Assembly (NCBI GenBank): GCA_022578965.1
Contig: MU400617.1
Span: 1 to 64,000, forward strand
Direction: 5' to 3'
Source of the DNA: Xylaria sp. FL1777
Taxonomy: Eukaryota > Ascomycota > Sordariomycetes > Xylariales > Xylariaceae
Length of the DNA: 64,000 bases
Part shown: positions 45,118 through 58,629 of the stretch, piece by piece
How positions within the stretch are numbered: the stretch's first letter is position 1
Layout: the number at the start of each line of letters is the position of its first letter
The notes under the pieces: generated by a model
What the model was told of the DNA's origin: nothing
What the model saw: only the letters and a program-made list of their open reading frames with translations
Database searches by the model: none
Made by a program: the position numbers and the translations under genes

Positions 45118-46470
45118 ATGTCTACCGTTCTAGCATATAATGATCTTTACCAATATCGAGCCCTAGCTGAAACAAGGCAACAGATCCGTCTCATCAAGTT
45201 AGAAAAAAGGTCCTCTGAGCTTCCACCGCGATGCAGTATCCACGCATTCGACTTGGCATCAGCTCCAAAGTATATAGCACTCTCTTACACCTGGGGTCCA
45301 CCGTATCCTTCCTACAAGATGTTTATTGATGATCAGGCTTTTGAAATCAGAGAGAATCTATACAACTTCCTTCGCTCTTTCCAGACTGGCTCTACAATGA
45401 GGACAGACATCCCATACATGTACATCGACCAGATATGCATCAATCAAAACAATCTTCGGGAGAGAAATAGCCAGGTACGCCTCATGTCCGACATCTACAC
45501 GCAATCCTCTCTTGTAGTAGTTTGGTTGGGCAGCGATCCGAAGATAGTGAAAGCCGCCCACGCTATCGAGAAAGATATGGAGCAGGCAGATGAGCTCCAC
45601 GTTCCTACGACAAATATCCGAGCACTCTTATCAAACATATACTTCACGCGCATCTGGATTGTGCAAGAAGTCTCGCTCGCGAGTGATATACGTATGTTGA
45701 TTGGCGATCGCCAGCTGTCCTGGGGTGCAGTTAAATTTGTGGCTGAGAGGATCGATCCGATGAGGCCAGTGAACAGTCTTGGTACACTCAACGACCTATT
45801 CAAGGAGAAGGATCGGAAGAAAGAATGGCGGCTAGATACGATTGTCAGAAAGTATAGTGTGCATGAGTGCCAAGATCCCCGTGACAAGGTGTACGGGTTC
45901 CTAGGAATGGTTCCGGCTTGGCAGCGACCGGTTGTCGACTACACTAAGTCGACACATCAAGTTTTTCTTGACATAATCCCAATTGTCTTGAACATTTACT
46001 GGGAAAACAAGCCAACGGAAGTTATAACCAATACCAGATTTTACGGCCACTTCCGTGTTTATCTCGAAAACATGCTGAGGCTTGCCTGGAATATGAAGCT
46101 CCCAGATCACGACCAACGTGGGTTGGTTTCGTTATTCAAAGAGATCGTTGATGTCGAAGATCAGCTCAGCAAAAGCCCAGACAGCGCTTTATTGACTTTG
46201 ACGGACGTGATCAACGGATTTGGGTATGATGCTGTGGATTCGGGCGCGGTTCTTGGAGGTGAGGGCGTACTTATGGGTCACTGGTGGATGACCTTGGGTC
46301 ACCATAAATACTATTATGACTGTAGGACTTCGATGCAACCTTTTCAGCAACAAGATGCCTGGCGATTCTTGGGTGATGTTCAAAAGAAAGAGACCTGGCC
46401 GGGGAAAGAAGCTGAAGAGGAGTCACTACGACGACTACTAGACCCAAATGATCCCTATCCATACATCTAA
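45118..46470 (+). CDS. HET-domain (heterokaryon incompatibility) protein
   Basis: Single exon, 450 aa from MSTVLAYNDLYQY; an ATG six codons upstream is also in frame. The HET domain (PF06985) covers about residues 45-200: YIALSYTWGPP, then YIDQICINQNNLRERNSQV with VVVWLG, then RIWIVQEVSLA. A further family block, QDPRDKVYGFLGM, lies at about 255-267. HET proteins trigger cell death after fusion of unlike hyphae. The C-terminal part has no repeats or recognised sensor domain. The gene is intact and stands at the edge of the A+T-rich block, where rapidly evolving self-recognition genes are often found. It is probably not part of the metabolite cluster. Confidence 0.9.
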   Translation: MSTVLAYNDLYQYRALAETRQQIRLIKLEKRSSELPPRCSIHAFDLASAPKYIALSYTWGPPYPSYKMFIDDQAFEIRENLYNFLRSFQTGSTMRTDIPYMYIDQICINQNNLRERNSQVRLMSDIYTQSSLVVVWLGSDPKIVKAAHAIEKDMEQADELHVPTTNIRALLSNIYFTRIWIVQEVSLASDIRMLIGDRQLSWGAVKFVAERIDPMRPVNSLGTLNDLFKEKDRKKEWRLDTIVRKYSVHECQDPRDKVYGFLGMVPAWQRPVVDYTKSTHQVFLDIIPIVLNIYWENKPTEVITNTRFYGHFRVYLENMLRLAWNMKLPDHDQRGLVSLFKEIVDVEDQLSKSPDSALLTLTDVINGFGYDAVDSGAVLGGEGVLMGHWWMTLGHHKYYYDCRTSMQPFQQQDAWRFLGDVQKKETWPGKEAEEESLRRLLDPNDPYPYI

Positions 46471-46900
46471 GCCTCAGCTTTCACGAATAAAATATACCAA
46501 ACTGATTATAATTGCCTATATTCAGTTAAACCATGCTAGGAAGTTACTTTGAACTACTAAGCAAAACATTGTCTTCAGCCCTTATATAGTTACAGCCTAG
46601 GCTTTCTCTACATGGTCAATATTAGTGCTAACTTTGCAATTTTATAAGCGTTATTTAAGCAAATGTAAGTTTGGCTGCCTAATAGGAAATCTATCCCTTT
46701 GAAGGGCGTTTTAACTCCGTGACTTAAAAAGTGGAATAACGGGGCTTTCTGCATATGTAAATCTGTTTAATCAAAGCAGCATATAGTGCTCGGATAATAT
46801 TATTATTGGGTGTATGCAGGTATGCTAAATACCCTGTTATTCCTTATCTTAGGTGCCTTAGACTAGAAACATAGAACAGCGGGCTGCGCTTGCTACAAGC
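46471..46900. other. Transition from gene-rich to A+T-rich DNA
   Basis: The HET 3' flank. Composition is ordinary up to about 46.9 kb and then shifts sharply to A+T. No gene is seen. Confidence 0.6.
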
Positions 46901-47520
46901 TATAACTTACCTCTTTTAAGGGCTTATGCAAATATATTTGTAGGTTTAAAGCTTACGTTTTATGTATTTTAGTTTAAAAAACTTTTGTTAATTTTTAAGC
47001 TAAAGTTTACTTTATATATATATATATACTATTTATACTTATAAATTATTTGCTAATAAAACTTAAAAAAAATAATTATAATATTACTTAAAGCTTTTTA
47101 TAATAATGCTTATATTTAGCATTAATTTTATAATTAAAATATTTTATTATATTATAGTATTTTAAGCTTAAATAATTAAAAGTTAAACTTTATTTATGGC
47201 TAAAGGTTTTTTGTATTACGAAGTAATAAAAAAGAAAACCTTACGTTAACGTTATAATAAATAGAACAAAGTAAAACAATAGAATAAAAAATTAAAAATA
47301 AAAGAAAAAAGAAAACGCAATAGCTTAATGCAGTTAGTTTTTTCGAAAAAAGTTAATTATGTACTTTATAATTTTAAGCGCTTTAGTTAGCTATAAATAA
47401 GCGCATAAAATTAAATTTCTAAAACAATTTAAAAAATTAAATTTTTAAAACAATTTAAAACACAAAAAAAACACATAAATAATTTAAGGGTTTAAAAAAT
47501 AAAAATATAACGCGTAATAA

Positions 47521-47769
47521 AAAAAAGCAGCATTAGTTTTAAACAAAGCGCAAGTTTTAAAAACCGGCATAATTAGAATTTTTAATGCAGCTTTTATTTA
47601 TTGCAGCTTTTATTTATTTATTGCAGCTTTTATTTACTATAGCTTTTATTTATTATAGCTTTTATTTATTGCAGCTTTTATGTTTTTAAAGCAAAAAAAG
47701 CAGCATTAGTTTTAAATAAAGCATAAGTTTTAATAATTAGCATAACTAGAATTTTTATTATAGCTTTTA
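47521..47769. repeat. Duplicated 70-bp unit around a GCAGCTTTTATTTATT minisatellite
   Basis: A segment starting AAAAAAGCAGCATTAGTTTT at 47521 recurs 173 bp later, to 47769, with scattered transitions. Between the copies lie about six units of GCAGCTTTTATTTATT or variants (47587-47680). Confidence 0.8.
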
Positions 47770-48606
47770 ATTTTTTTTTATATAAATAAAACTTTGCTTT
47801 AATAATTACTAAAAATTATATTATTTTTTAGCTATATTAAAGTTTTTTAGCTATTTTAAACTTTTAAACAATAAATAATATTTTTATTTTAATTTATAAA
47901 AACAAATTTTATTTTTAAACAAGTTATTTTAGTTAAGCTATAATGCTTTATAATAAAACTTTACTTAAATTTTGTTTACTTTTTAGCATTAAATAAGTTT
48001 ATATTTTTTACTTAAAAAGTATTTTTTTTAATAATAGCTTTTAATAAAGTTAATTTTTAGATTTAAGTTGTATTAAAAGCAAAAAAAAATAACCTGTTTA
48101 AATAAAGCAACATAGTTATTATATTGCTGTTTTTAATTTTAACTTAATTTGCTTTTTATTATAAAAAATTTGTTTTTTTAGCTTTAAAAAAAAGTAAAAA
48201 GCATATTATTGCTACTTTTTTTAATTTGCTAAAAGCTTAAAAAAAAAACAAAAATTATATTAAGTTTAATTTAAACTATTTTTTAATATATTTTAATATA
48301 TATTAATAATAATAATTTTTTTAATAAGCTTTAACCTTTTTAGTATTTTTTATTTAAAACTATTAAATATATATATTTTAATAGCGTTTTTTAATATAAA
48401 AATAAAAAGTTTTACTTCTATAAAATCTTGTTTTTTAAACTACTAGTAAATAATTATAGCAAATTTAACAATTTTATAAGTAATTAAATTTAAATTATAT
48501 TTAAGTTTAACATAAGTATTAACAAAAAAATTTATTATTAGTTAAAGTTATTTATGCTTAAATATTAAAAATTTTATTAACTATTTTTATAAGTTATAAA
48601 CTTTAT

Positions 48607-48736
48607 TAAATATATTATTAATTATTTTTTTTATTAATTATTTTATTAATTATTTTATTAATTATTTTATTAATTATTTTATTTTATTAATTATTTTATT
48701 ATTAATTATTTTATTAATTATTTTATTAATTATTAT
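48607..48736. repeat. TTATTAATTATT minisatellite
   Basis: About ten near-identical TTTTATTAATTA units in a row, with minor length variation. Confidence 0.85.
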
Positions 48737-50539
48737 AAGCATTACTACAATTATAGCTAATATACTATTTTTAATAATTTTAAATCTTAATTTAGCATAT
48801 AAATAATGTTTATATATTAATTTTTAATAACGTTTACAAAATAATATTTTGTTAATTATACTATAAACTTTTAAAAAGCTTTTATTATAAATATTAATTA
48901 TATTTTTAAATAAGCAAATAACTTTAACTAAAAAATCTTATTTTAGCACTATATTTAGCAAAAAGTAAAAACTTTTAATTATTACTAATAAAACTTAGCT
49001 TTAAATATTTTTTTAGCTTTTAAAGAAAACATTATATTAAAAACTATTGTTATACTTTATATTTATAAATTATTTTTTTTTATATAGCTTTTAAAAAGCT
49101 TTTAAAGCTAGCTTTAAAAACAATATTGCTACAAAAAAGCATTTAAAGCTACTTTTTTGCTTATAAGCTTACAAAAAAAACAAAAATAATACTTTTGCTT
49201 TTTTTATATTTTTTAGCTTTTTTATAATTGTTTTTATTTATTACTACTACAATAATTTAAAAAATAAAAAAATTTAAATAGTTGCTTTAATAAAACGCTA
49301 TAAAATTATTAATATGTTTTTGCTTAATAACTATTTTAAAAACTTATTATATTAATTTTTTATAGTTTACTTTTGTACTAAGCTAAAATAAAACATATAG
49401 CTAATAGTACTTTTTGCTTACGATTTTTTTAATGTTATTTTTAAGGTTTTTTTATAGTTTACTTATATATATATTTTTATGCTGTTTTTTTATTACTATT
49501 GCTATAATTTTTTTTATATGCTACTTTTTAGCTTTTAGTTTTTTGTTTTTTTTTTATTTTTGCTTTTTTTGCTTGTACTTATAAGCTTTGTTTTATAGCA
49601 TTTAATTGTTTTCTGTTTTTTTTTCTTTATGTTTTTAGTTTTTAGTGTTTTTATAATGCTTACGCTAATAAAAAAAAAAAAAAACAAACTATTTAAAGCT
49701 TTTGTTGTTTTATTAAGCTTATATTTAGCTTAATATATTAAACATATTATTATTAAATTATTGCTTTTTTTTTATAATATAAATAAGCTTTAAAACTATA
49801 TTATAAAGCTAATAATAGCTATAAACCTTAAATGTTTTATTTATTAAAAAAAAGAATATATAGTACTAATAATTAAGTAAAAAATAATAAATAGCATAAA
49901 TAAGCTTATAACTAAGCTTATAGCTTACTTAGTAAGAATTTTTTTTAAAAGTAGCACTATAACGTAAAGCTATATTAATACTTAATAGTATTTTTATTAA
50001 GCATATTAATAATTTACTTTATATTAAACTTTTGTATTTTTTTTTGTTTTTTTTACTATAATTACTATGCTTAATACTGCTTTATTTACTGCTTATATTT
50101 CTATAGTTATTATTTTTTTTTTGCTTTTAATTAAAATAAAATTAAATTATATTTATTACTATAATAAAAAAAATAATAATGCTTATTTTTAAGCAAAATG
50201 TTTATGCTAGCTAAAAGGCTAACTATAGTAATAATAACTTTAATAAATATTTTTTTAGCTATAATTACTTTTTTTTTTTAAATAATGCTTGTTTTTTGCT
50301 ATTTACTTATTTTAAAAGTACTTATTTTAAAAAAAGCTAAATTTAGTGCTAATATGTTTTTTTTTTAAACAACAAAATGTTATAATACAAAGTAAAGCTA
50401 GTTAAAAAAACTAAATTTTAGCTTTTTTTATACTTGCTTATACTAAAAATATTAGTAAAAACCTCTTTAGTATTAATTTATGTATTTTTTTATTTATTTT
50501 CTTTTTATATATATTCTTTATATATATTTTTATATATAA

Positions 50540-50580
50540 ATATGCATTTTTATATATATATATATATATATAAAAACATG

Positions 50581-50618
<38 letters not shown>

Positions 50619-50625
50619 TATATAT
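50540..50625. repeat. TA dinucleotide microsatellite
   Basis: Long TA runs with a few interruptions. They create an accidental open frame of Tyr/Ile that should not be read as a gene. Confidence 0.9.
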
Positions 50626-53036
50626 AAATATTTATTTATTTAATAAGGTTTTATTTTTTTGTTTTATTTACTTTTTTTTATTAGATTTTATATTATATTA
50701 TTTATTATGCATTATTTAATACTATATTTTTTAATTTTTTGCAATAACATTTTAGTAATATTTACTGCTTTTATTTAACTATTTTTTTTAATATTTCTGC
50801 TGTTTTTTTATTTACTAGTGCAATAAAATATATAGCTATAAAATAAGCTAAGTAAATATATAACTTTAGTATACTTTTTTGCTGCTAATTTTATATTGTA
50901 AAACTATTTTTTTTTTTTAAGCAAGTATGCTATACTTTAGATTTTTTTTTTTTTACTAAACTAGTTTTTTTTGCTAAGTATTTTGTTTTATTGCGCTAAA
51001 ATACTTATTTTATGCTAATTAAACTTATTAGCAAATATTAAAACAAAAATATGCTATTATATAATTTTAATTGCTTTTATAGCTTTATTGCTAGTTTTGC
51101 TTTTTTTTTTACTTATATATATTTATATTTTTATATTTATATATTTAAGCATTGAGTTTTCTTTTTTTTTTTTTTTTTATTTAAGCACGCATTTATATAC
51201 CTTTTTTTTTTAAGTACTTTTTAATATTATATTTTGCTGCTTATACGTTTTTTTAAATAATTTCTTTATATTATATAATTTATAAAAATAGCATTTTTTA
51301 ACTTTTACTAAAAAATATTACTAGCATTTATATATAATAAATGTTTTTAAGCTTATATATTTAAAGCAAAAGTATTTTTGTTTGTTAATAATTAAAACAG
51401 TAATTATGTTTAAAAAGCTATAATATTTATAGTATGCTAATAAAGCTAGCTAAGCTAAAAATAAAAATATAAGCTTACATTTTTAATATACTTAAGTATT
51501 AAAAACTAACTGCTGTTTTTTATAGCTTTAAAATTTAAGTAAGCTTTTTTAGCTTAGCTTTTATATTTTAAAAGTATAACTTTTTTATTAGCTGCATTTT
51601 ATAATATAATGCTAATAGTATACTTAATGTAGCTTATATATGCAAAGCTATTTAAATTATTGCGTGTTGTTTAGTTTTTAAAGTTTAATAGTATAGCATT
51701 AATATTTTATAACTTTTTGCTAAATTTTTTATAGCTTATATAAACTAAAAATAAAAACTAAAGCTAATTTTTATAAAAAGTACGCTTTATGCTTGCTTTA
51801 GCTTTGCTTAGTTTATTACTAATTAATACTTTTAAAACTTTATAGCTTAAATAAATAAAAACTTTAGTAATATACTACTAGTAATGCTTTTTTATATAGC
51901 TATTATTTTTTTTGCTTGTTATATTAATAACTTATTGCTTTTTTTAAATATTTGCTAATTAAGCTATTTTAAATTTATTAGTATTTAATTTTTTATATGT
52001 TATAACTTTTAAAACGTTATTATATATTTTAATTAAGCAACTTAAATGCTTTATTACTTGCTTAATAAGCTTATTTTGCTTTATAATTATTATTTAGTTA
52101 TTTTTTAATATTTAATTATTGCTATATATTTAGCTACTACTATATTTTTAGCTAGCTAAATTTGTTTTACTTTTTATAATTAATAGTTAAATAAAGTAAT
52201 TTTTTTTTATATATTATATACTATTAAAAAATATAACTAATTAAGCTTTTTTTGTTAAGCTAAAGTAACTAAAGCTATTAATTATGTTTTGTTTTATTAG
52301 TTTAGTTTACTATTTGCTTTAGTTTTTACGTAAAAAAATGTATAAAAAAAGTAAAAAAAAGCAATAAAATTAAACAAGCTTTTAAACTATATTTATTTTT
52401 ATTTACGAGTTTATAAAACTTAAAGGTTTTTAAAGCGTATATATTAGTAGTATTAAGCAGCAAAAAAAATAAGCTAATTTTTTATACTGCGTTATGTTTA
52501 TTTTGTTTTTTGTTAAAGCAAAAAATTATAAAGTTAGCTTTTTTTATAATATAATGCTTATTTTTATTATTTATTTTTATTAAAAACTTATATATACTAA
52601 AGTGCTATATAACTAAAAAGTTAATTTAGCGTTTTAAGTTTTATAAAAAACTATATTAGCTATTATATATTATAACTATTTATTAAAGCAAATATATAAT
52701 TATAAAGCTTTATTGCTAAATAGCTTTTTTTATATTATTTTATAATTAATAGTGCTATATATTTATTTTATTATTATTTTATGTTTTATTTTTTTTTTAA
52801 TAGCTTTAAGTTAAAACTTTTATAACTATAGCTTTTTTAAAACTTAAGATAATTTTTATATTGCTAAAATTAAAGCTATAACATTATACTTATAATTTGT
52901 TATTTATTTTTTTTAATAGTAATTATATTTTTTATAAAAGCTTATTATATATTTAAAAACTTACGAAGTTTTTTTTTTTTAGTAAATTATGTACTTTTAA
53001 ACGCTTATGCTTTTTTATTTGTTTTTGTTTTTTTTT

Positions 53037-53160
53037 TAAAGCTTTATATATTTTATTAGTTTTTGCTTTGCTTTAAAACGCTTTATATATTTTATTAGTT
53101 TTTGTCTTTTTTTTAAAAGCTTTATATACTTTATTTGTATTTTTATTTTTTTTATAAAGC
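53037..53160. repeat. Three imperfect units of about 55 bp
   Basis: Three units containing GCTTTATATATTTTATTAG or close variants follow each other in the T-rich block. Confidence 0.65.
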
Positions 53161-54183
53161 TTTTTCTTTTTTTTTTAGAAAAGGTTTTTTATTATAACGT
53201 TATTTTTTTTATATGTTTTTATTATTATTGTTTTTAAAAAAAAAAAATTAGTAGCGCTATAATACTTTTTATAATTTGTTTAGTTGTTTTTTTATTGCGT
53301 TAGCTACTTTTAGGTTTTTTTTAGTTTATAGTAGCTTAGCTGCAAAGCTTTTTTATAGCTGCTTTTTTTTTTTTTGTAGTAAGTTATAATGCAGAACTAC
53401 GTGTTAAAAAGTTTTTTTTTTTTTTGCGTATTTACAAAAAAGCGTAAAAAAACCTAAGATTTTTTTTTTATATAAGAATGCTTTTAAACTTATTTTTTTA
53501 GTGTACATTTATATTATTATAGTTGTTTTATGCTTTAGTAGCTTATTATACTTTTTAAAAGCTTTATTTTTGCTAAGTTTTTGCTTAGTTATAGCTAAAT
53601 AACTACTGCTTGTTTTAGTTCGGATTTATATGCTTATTTATTTTTTTTTAAGTATAATTTTAAGTTTTTTTTTTTTTAACTACTTTTTTAGCTAAAAGTC
53701 TAGTTTTAATATTAAATCTTTTTTAGCTATGCTTTTTTTATTGCTTATAAGTTTACTTTTAAGTTAGTTTTTAGTTTTTTAAATTTTTGCGTTTTAAATA
53801 AAAGTTTTAATTTTTGCTGTTGCTTGTTAAATTAATTTTTTTATAGCTAAGCTTTTTATATAATGCTTATAAGTAGCAAAAAAACATTAGCTAGCTTGTT
53901 TTTATTAAAGCTTGCTTATTATATAAGCTAACAAGCAAGCTTTTTTATTTTGCTTAGTTATTTATGCTTTTTTTGCTTTAGTATAAAAAGTATTAATATT
54001 TTTATTTTTGTTTTTAGTATAAAAGCTATATAAGCTTTAGCTTTTTTTTTTTGCTTTTTTTTATTAGCTATTATACGTTTTTTTTCCTTTTTATTTTTTT
54101 TTAAAGAACATTTATATTTTTAATTTTTTAAAGTTTATAGCAATACGTAATTAAGTATTTTAGTAGTTAAAACAGCAATATAT

Positions 54184-54496
54184 ATACTAAATAAATTAAG
54201 CTAACTTATAACATAAAAAAGCTTTAGTTTAAGTTTATTATTAATAAGTTTACTTAAAATAACGCGTTTTTTAATAATAAACATATTTATATTATATTTA
54301 AGAGTTAAATAAATAAGCATAAAAGTAGAGCTATTGTTTAGCTTATAGTTTTAAAGCTTTAAAAAAAGAAATATTTTAATGCATAATTTTTGTAAAGCAG
54401 CATATATTATAGTAACGTTTATATATAGCTAATTATTTTTGCGCGATTTTAAAATAGCAGCAAGTTATATAAATATAATAATAGCTAATATAATTA
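54184..54496 (+). repeat. Dispersed direct repeat, copy 1
   Basis: About 310 bp starting ATACTAAATAA and ending near AGCTAATATAATTA. It matches 63250-63636 in the same orientation, 9.07 kb downstream, with many transition differences. Confidence 0.8.
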
Positions 54497-55897
54497 AATA
54501 TTTAGTACTAAAACATAAAGCTGCAAGTATATTGTATTAATTGCTTTTGCTTTATTAAACTTCTTTAATAATAATAGGAATAATAGCTTAAATAATAACG
54601 CTAAAACTTTTAGTAAGCGTTTTATTACAAAAAAAGCTAAAATTATAGCTATAATATTAATGCTTTAAAAAAATAATAAAAATATTATTACTTTTAGCTA
54701 CATTTTTATAAAAATAGTTACTAGTATTTTTATTGTTATAATAGCTTTTTAAGTTATAAATATTTTTATTTTTAATAATAGTATAAATGAAAGTATTTTT
54801 ATAAAGGAGCTTTTTTTGTTTTTTGTTGCAATTGCTAATAAAGCACTTAAATATACGTAAAAAAAAATATTTAACTTTAGAATTAAATTTTATAAGCTGT
54901 ATTGCTTTTAGGTACAATGCTATATTAATATACATTTAGCAGTGCAGCAAGCTTTAATAAAGACCTTTTTATTAAGCTAGCAACTAGTTTAAACGCTATT
55001 TTAACCGAGCTACGTTAATACTACACGAATAAACTTACTAAACAATGCTAACTATTTAGAATTAAACCAAACACAAATAAAAACAAATAAAAAGCTGCTA
55101 AAGCAAATACAAAAAGATTTCTTAAGCTTAGCAAAGCATTAAAAACAATTATTGTTGCTAAAGAAGTAATTTATGCGTTACTTAAAGCTAGCATAAAACG
55201 CATTTATATACTTTTTTAAATAAATTTAAACGCTTAACTTAAACGTATTAAAAAAGCTATTAAAAATATTTTAAAAAGCGCTTTATAAGTATAAATATAT
55301 ATAAATATTATTAGCTAAAACTTAAACCTAAAAAAATTTACTAATATTATAGCAGCTTTTTTATATTACGTAAGCATAATAGCTACTTATAATTAAACTG
55401 TTATAGTTATGCTAATAGCTTTAAATACTTATAGTAAAACTAGGTATATTATAATATAAGAAATAAATAAAGCATTATTTTTAAATGCTATTAAAGTAGC
55501 TTATAAGCTTATTAATAATAATTAAAAAGTTGTTTTTAGCTTAAAAAAAATAAAAAATTAGTATGTAAATAATACAACATAAACTATAATAACATTTAAA
55601 AATAAGTTAATAGTATATTAGCAGCTATTTTAATTTATAGTAATAAGCATATTAGCTACTAAAGTTGTTAAACTAAAAAAAAAGCTTTTAAAAGTGCAAT
55701 TATAGCAAGCTAATAACGTAAAAATTGCAAAGGTTATATTACTAAAGAAATTTTAATAATATAAGCGTAGTATAAAACTAATATATATTAACATAAAGTT
55801 AGTTTAAAATATAAACAAGCTATATAATAATAAAGTTTTTTAAAACTATAACTATTATATAGCTTTATTATACTTTAAAAACATAATAACGTTAAAA

Positions 55898-56080
55898 TGT
55901 TACTAATGCTATAAATAAAAGCATAAAATAGCTTATTGCAAAAAAAACAAATATTATAGTTAATATATGTTTTTATAATATATTAATAATAAAAAAAACA
56001 TATATTTAGTATAAACTATAAATAGCTTAGCTAAATGTAAGCAGTATAATAGTAAACATTTTATATAAGCTATAATATGT
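55898..56080 (+). pseudogene. LINE ORF1 (gag-like) zinc-knuckle relic
   Basis: In one frame, 55898-55939 reads C-x2-C-x4-H-x4-C with stop codons at two of the x positions. At 56036-56080, same frame, a second knuckle reads C-x2-Y-x3-H-x6-C: the second Cys position is TAT, one G-to-A change from TGT, and a stop lies inside. Paired knuckles of this spacing are typical of the nucleic-acid-binding ORF1 protein of fungal LINEs. The gene is dead; its boundaries cannot be given. Confidence 0.7.
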
Positions 56081-56910
56081 TTATATGCTTAAAAAGCAAA
56101 AAACATAGCAAAAAATGCATATATATATAAAGCAGCTAATTATATTATAAATGTAATAGTTAAACTAGCTTTTTAAAACAAACTTATTGCAGTATTGTTT
56201 AGCTTTTAAAAGCAGCTAGCCTTTAAAACAGCAAAAAATATAAAAATAACTTAGCTACAAAAAGTAAGCAAGCTTTTAAGCTTAAAAAACTAAAATAATA
56301 ATTAAAAAAGAAAACAATTTTTAATTAAGCATGTTATAATTTTAAATTAATTCTAGTTTAACTTTTTTAAAAACATAAGCAGTATTATAATAAAAAAGTT
56401 TATAACTATAAACTTAGTAATGCAAAAGAAAAAAAGCTTAACTTTGCTTTTAAACTGCAATAAAAACGCATTAAAAAAAAGTAGCAATAAAAGTAGAACT
56501 TTTGCTAGCATATAATAAACAAATATTTCGTATTTTAATAAAATATTAAAAAAAGTTACGTAATTATAAAAAAAATCTTTTTTAGAAAAAATAAATATAA
56601 TGTTTTAGTAATTTACGAGTTACTAATAACTACTAGCAACTTTTTATACGTTGTATGCTTAACTAGCTTAAAATATAGCATTATATAATATTAAAACTAA
56701 AGCAAGCTTTAAGCAATTATATTAATAGATTTAACAATAAAAGTAAAAAGAATAAAGGCTATAAAAAACTAGTGTATAGTTACTTTAGGCCTTAAAAATA
56801 AAAACCTTAATATTTATTGCATTTATTTCTTTTTTTTTTTTTTTTGTATAGCTTAAAAATAGCTTATATTATTAATAAAACTAAAATAAAAGCAGCTTGC
56901 TAATAAAACT

Positions 56911-58629
56911 TTATTACTTAGGGATTTTAACTTATATTACTAAAATTAAATATATATATTAAAGCTATATATTAAAGCTAAAAAAGCTATACTATTAGCA
57001 CAAAACTAAAACTTTAAGCTTATTATTTTAAAAAACATAAGCACTTTTTTTAACTAAAAAGAACTAAATATTATTATAAACTTAGCTTAAGTATTAATAA
57101 ACTTAAAAGCTGCTTTTATATTAAGCTTAAACATAATAAAAAGTAATTATAAGCTGCTTAAGTATTAAATAAAAAACTTTAATAAACTAAATAAACTTTT
57201 AGAAAACTTAAGCTAAAACTAAAAGCTAGCTAATATAAAACAAATAAAAATTAAAGCATGCTTTTTTTTAGCGACTTTTTATTTAGCAAACGTTAAAAAC
57301 TTTAAACATTTAAACTTAGCTATAAAAAAGCTATTTAAAAGCTTAAATAAAATTATAAACAAAACAATACTAAACTGAAAAAAAAATAAGCTATAATATA
57401 ATTAGTAAACAGCAAAAATAAAGCAAGCAATATAAAAAGAAAAAAAAGCTTATGTTTATTAGCAAAAAGTTTAAACTAAAAAAGCTTACTAAAACAAACA
57501 TAAAATAAATAAAGCACAAAAAAAAGCTTAAGCTAAAGCATTTAAAAGCTACTTTTAATAATAACTATATAACTTTTTTAATACAAAAAAAAGCAAAGCT
57601 AAAAGTATAAAAGCAAAATAAGCTAAAATAATATAAAAAACCTTAAAATAAGTATAAACAAAAAGCTTATAAGTACTAAAAGAGCTAGTATTGCTAAACT
57701 TTTATAATAATAATAGCTTAAATATAATTATAGCAAGTATTTTTAAAAATAAAGCAAAAGTTTTTGCTAAAAAGTTTTTTTTAGAACTAAATGCTAACTT
57801 AAAAAATATAGCTATTTTGCTAGCTTTTTTAATTTTTTTTTTTTTTTACTACAGTATAAACTATTATAAAATGCAAACAATTTTAAGCTATATAAAAGCT
57901 TAAAAAGCACTAAAATTAAGTAAAATTTTAAACGCATTTTTAAAAGCATGCAGCTTATAGCTACTTAAAAACAATAAAAACAAGCATAAGTTTTTTGTTA
58001 AGCGTATAGCTAATATAACATTAGCTAGCTTTTAGATTAATTATTACTTAAAATGCTTTTAAAACGTTTAAACAATAGTTATTTTAAAAAATAAACTAAA
58101 TAAAAGCTTACTAAGCTTTTAGTAGCTTATTGTTTTATTAAATATAGTAAAAAAGCTTATTAAAGCTAAAATAGCTTTAAAACTAACTTATGTTGCTATA
58201 ATATATAAACTGCTTTTTTTTAAACAAATAAAAAATAAGTTATAATAGTTTATAAAAATAGCACTATATTTAATTATTTTTGTAGTACGCTATATATAAG
58301 CTATAAATAAAGCAATTTTAATGCTTTTTTTAAACATAATAAAAATGTTTAATTTAATAGTGTATAAAAAGCTTTACTAAATATTTAAAAAAATAAGCTT
58401 TTTAAAGTAAACAGTATAATAAATATAAAGCTTTTTAATAAACTGCATAACAATTTTACTTTTTAATAAACAAAAGTTAAACTTAATATATATTAAAGCA
58501 GGTATTTTATAAGGATTTTTATTATTGCTAATTTTTTTTTGCTTATATACTGCTTTATTATATAATAAACTACAGCTTATATAAAGGCTTTAAAGCGCTA
58601 TTTTTGCAAATAATACAAACTTATTAAGT
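56911..58629 (+). pseudogene. LINE ORF2 (endonuclease-reverse transcriptase) relic
   Basis: One reading frame holds three landmarks. At 56911-56940 it reads LLLRDFNLYY, the GDFN-type endonuclease motif with Gly changed to Arg (GGG to AGG) and His codons changed to Tyr. At 57691-57903 the frame is open for 70 codons in the region between endonuclease and RT, with an AKVFAKKFF segment. At 58501-58551 lies the GIPQGSPLSP-type RT block with Pro to Leu and Ser to Phe changes and CAA to TAA. At 58603-58629 it reads FANNTNLLS, where the two catalytic Asp codons (GAT) are now AAT. Many stops separate these points, so the gene is inactive. Ends were not located. Confidence 0.75.

Noticed and set aside
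48607..48736. CRISPR-like regular repeats
   Set aside because: A continuous minisatellite without unique spacers in a eukaryotic genome.
50434..50643. 69-codon open frame on the plus strand in the A+T block
   Set aside because: Generated by TA microsatellite; the translation is low-complexity Tyr/Ile/Lys.
54657..54935. 92-codon open frame on the minus strand
   Set aside because: Asn/Lys/Ile-rich chance frame in RIP-type DNA with no domain.
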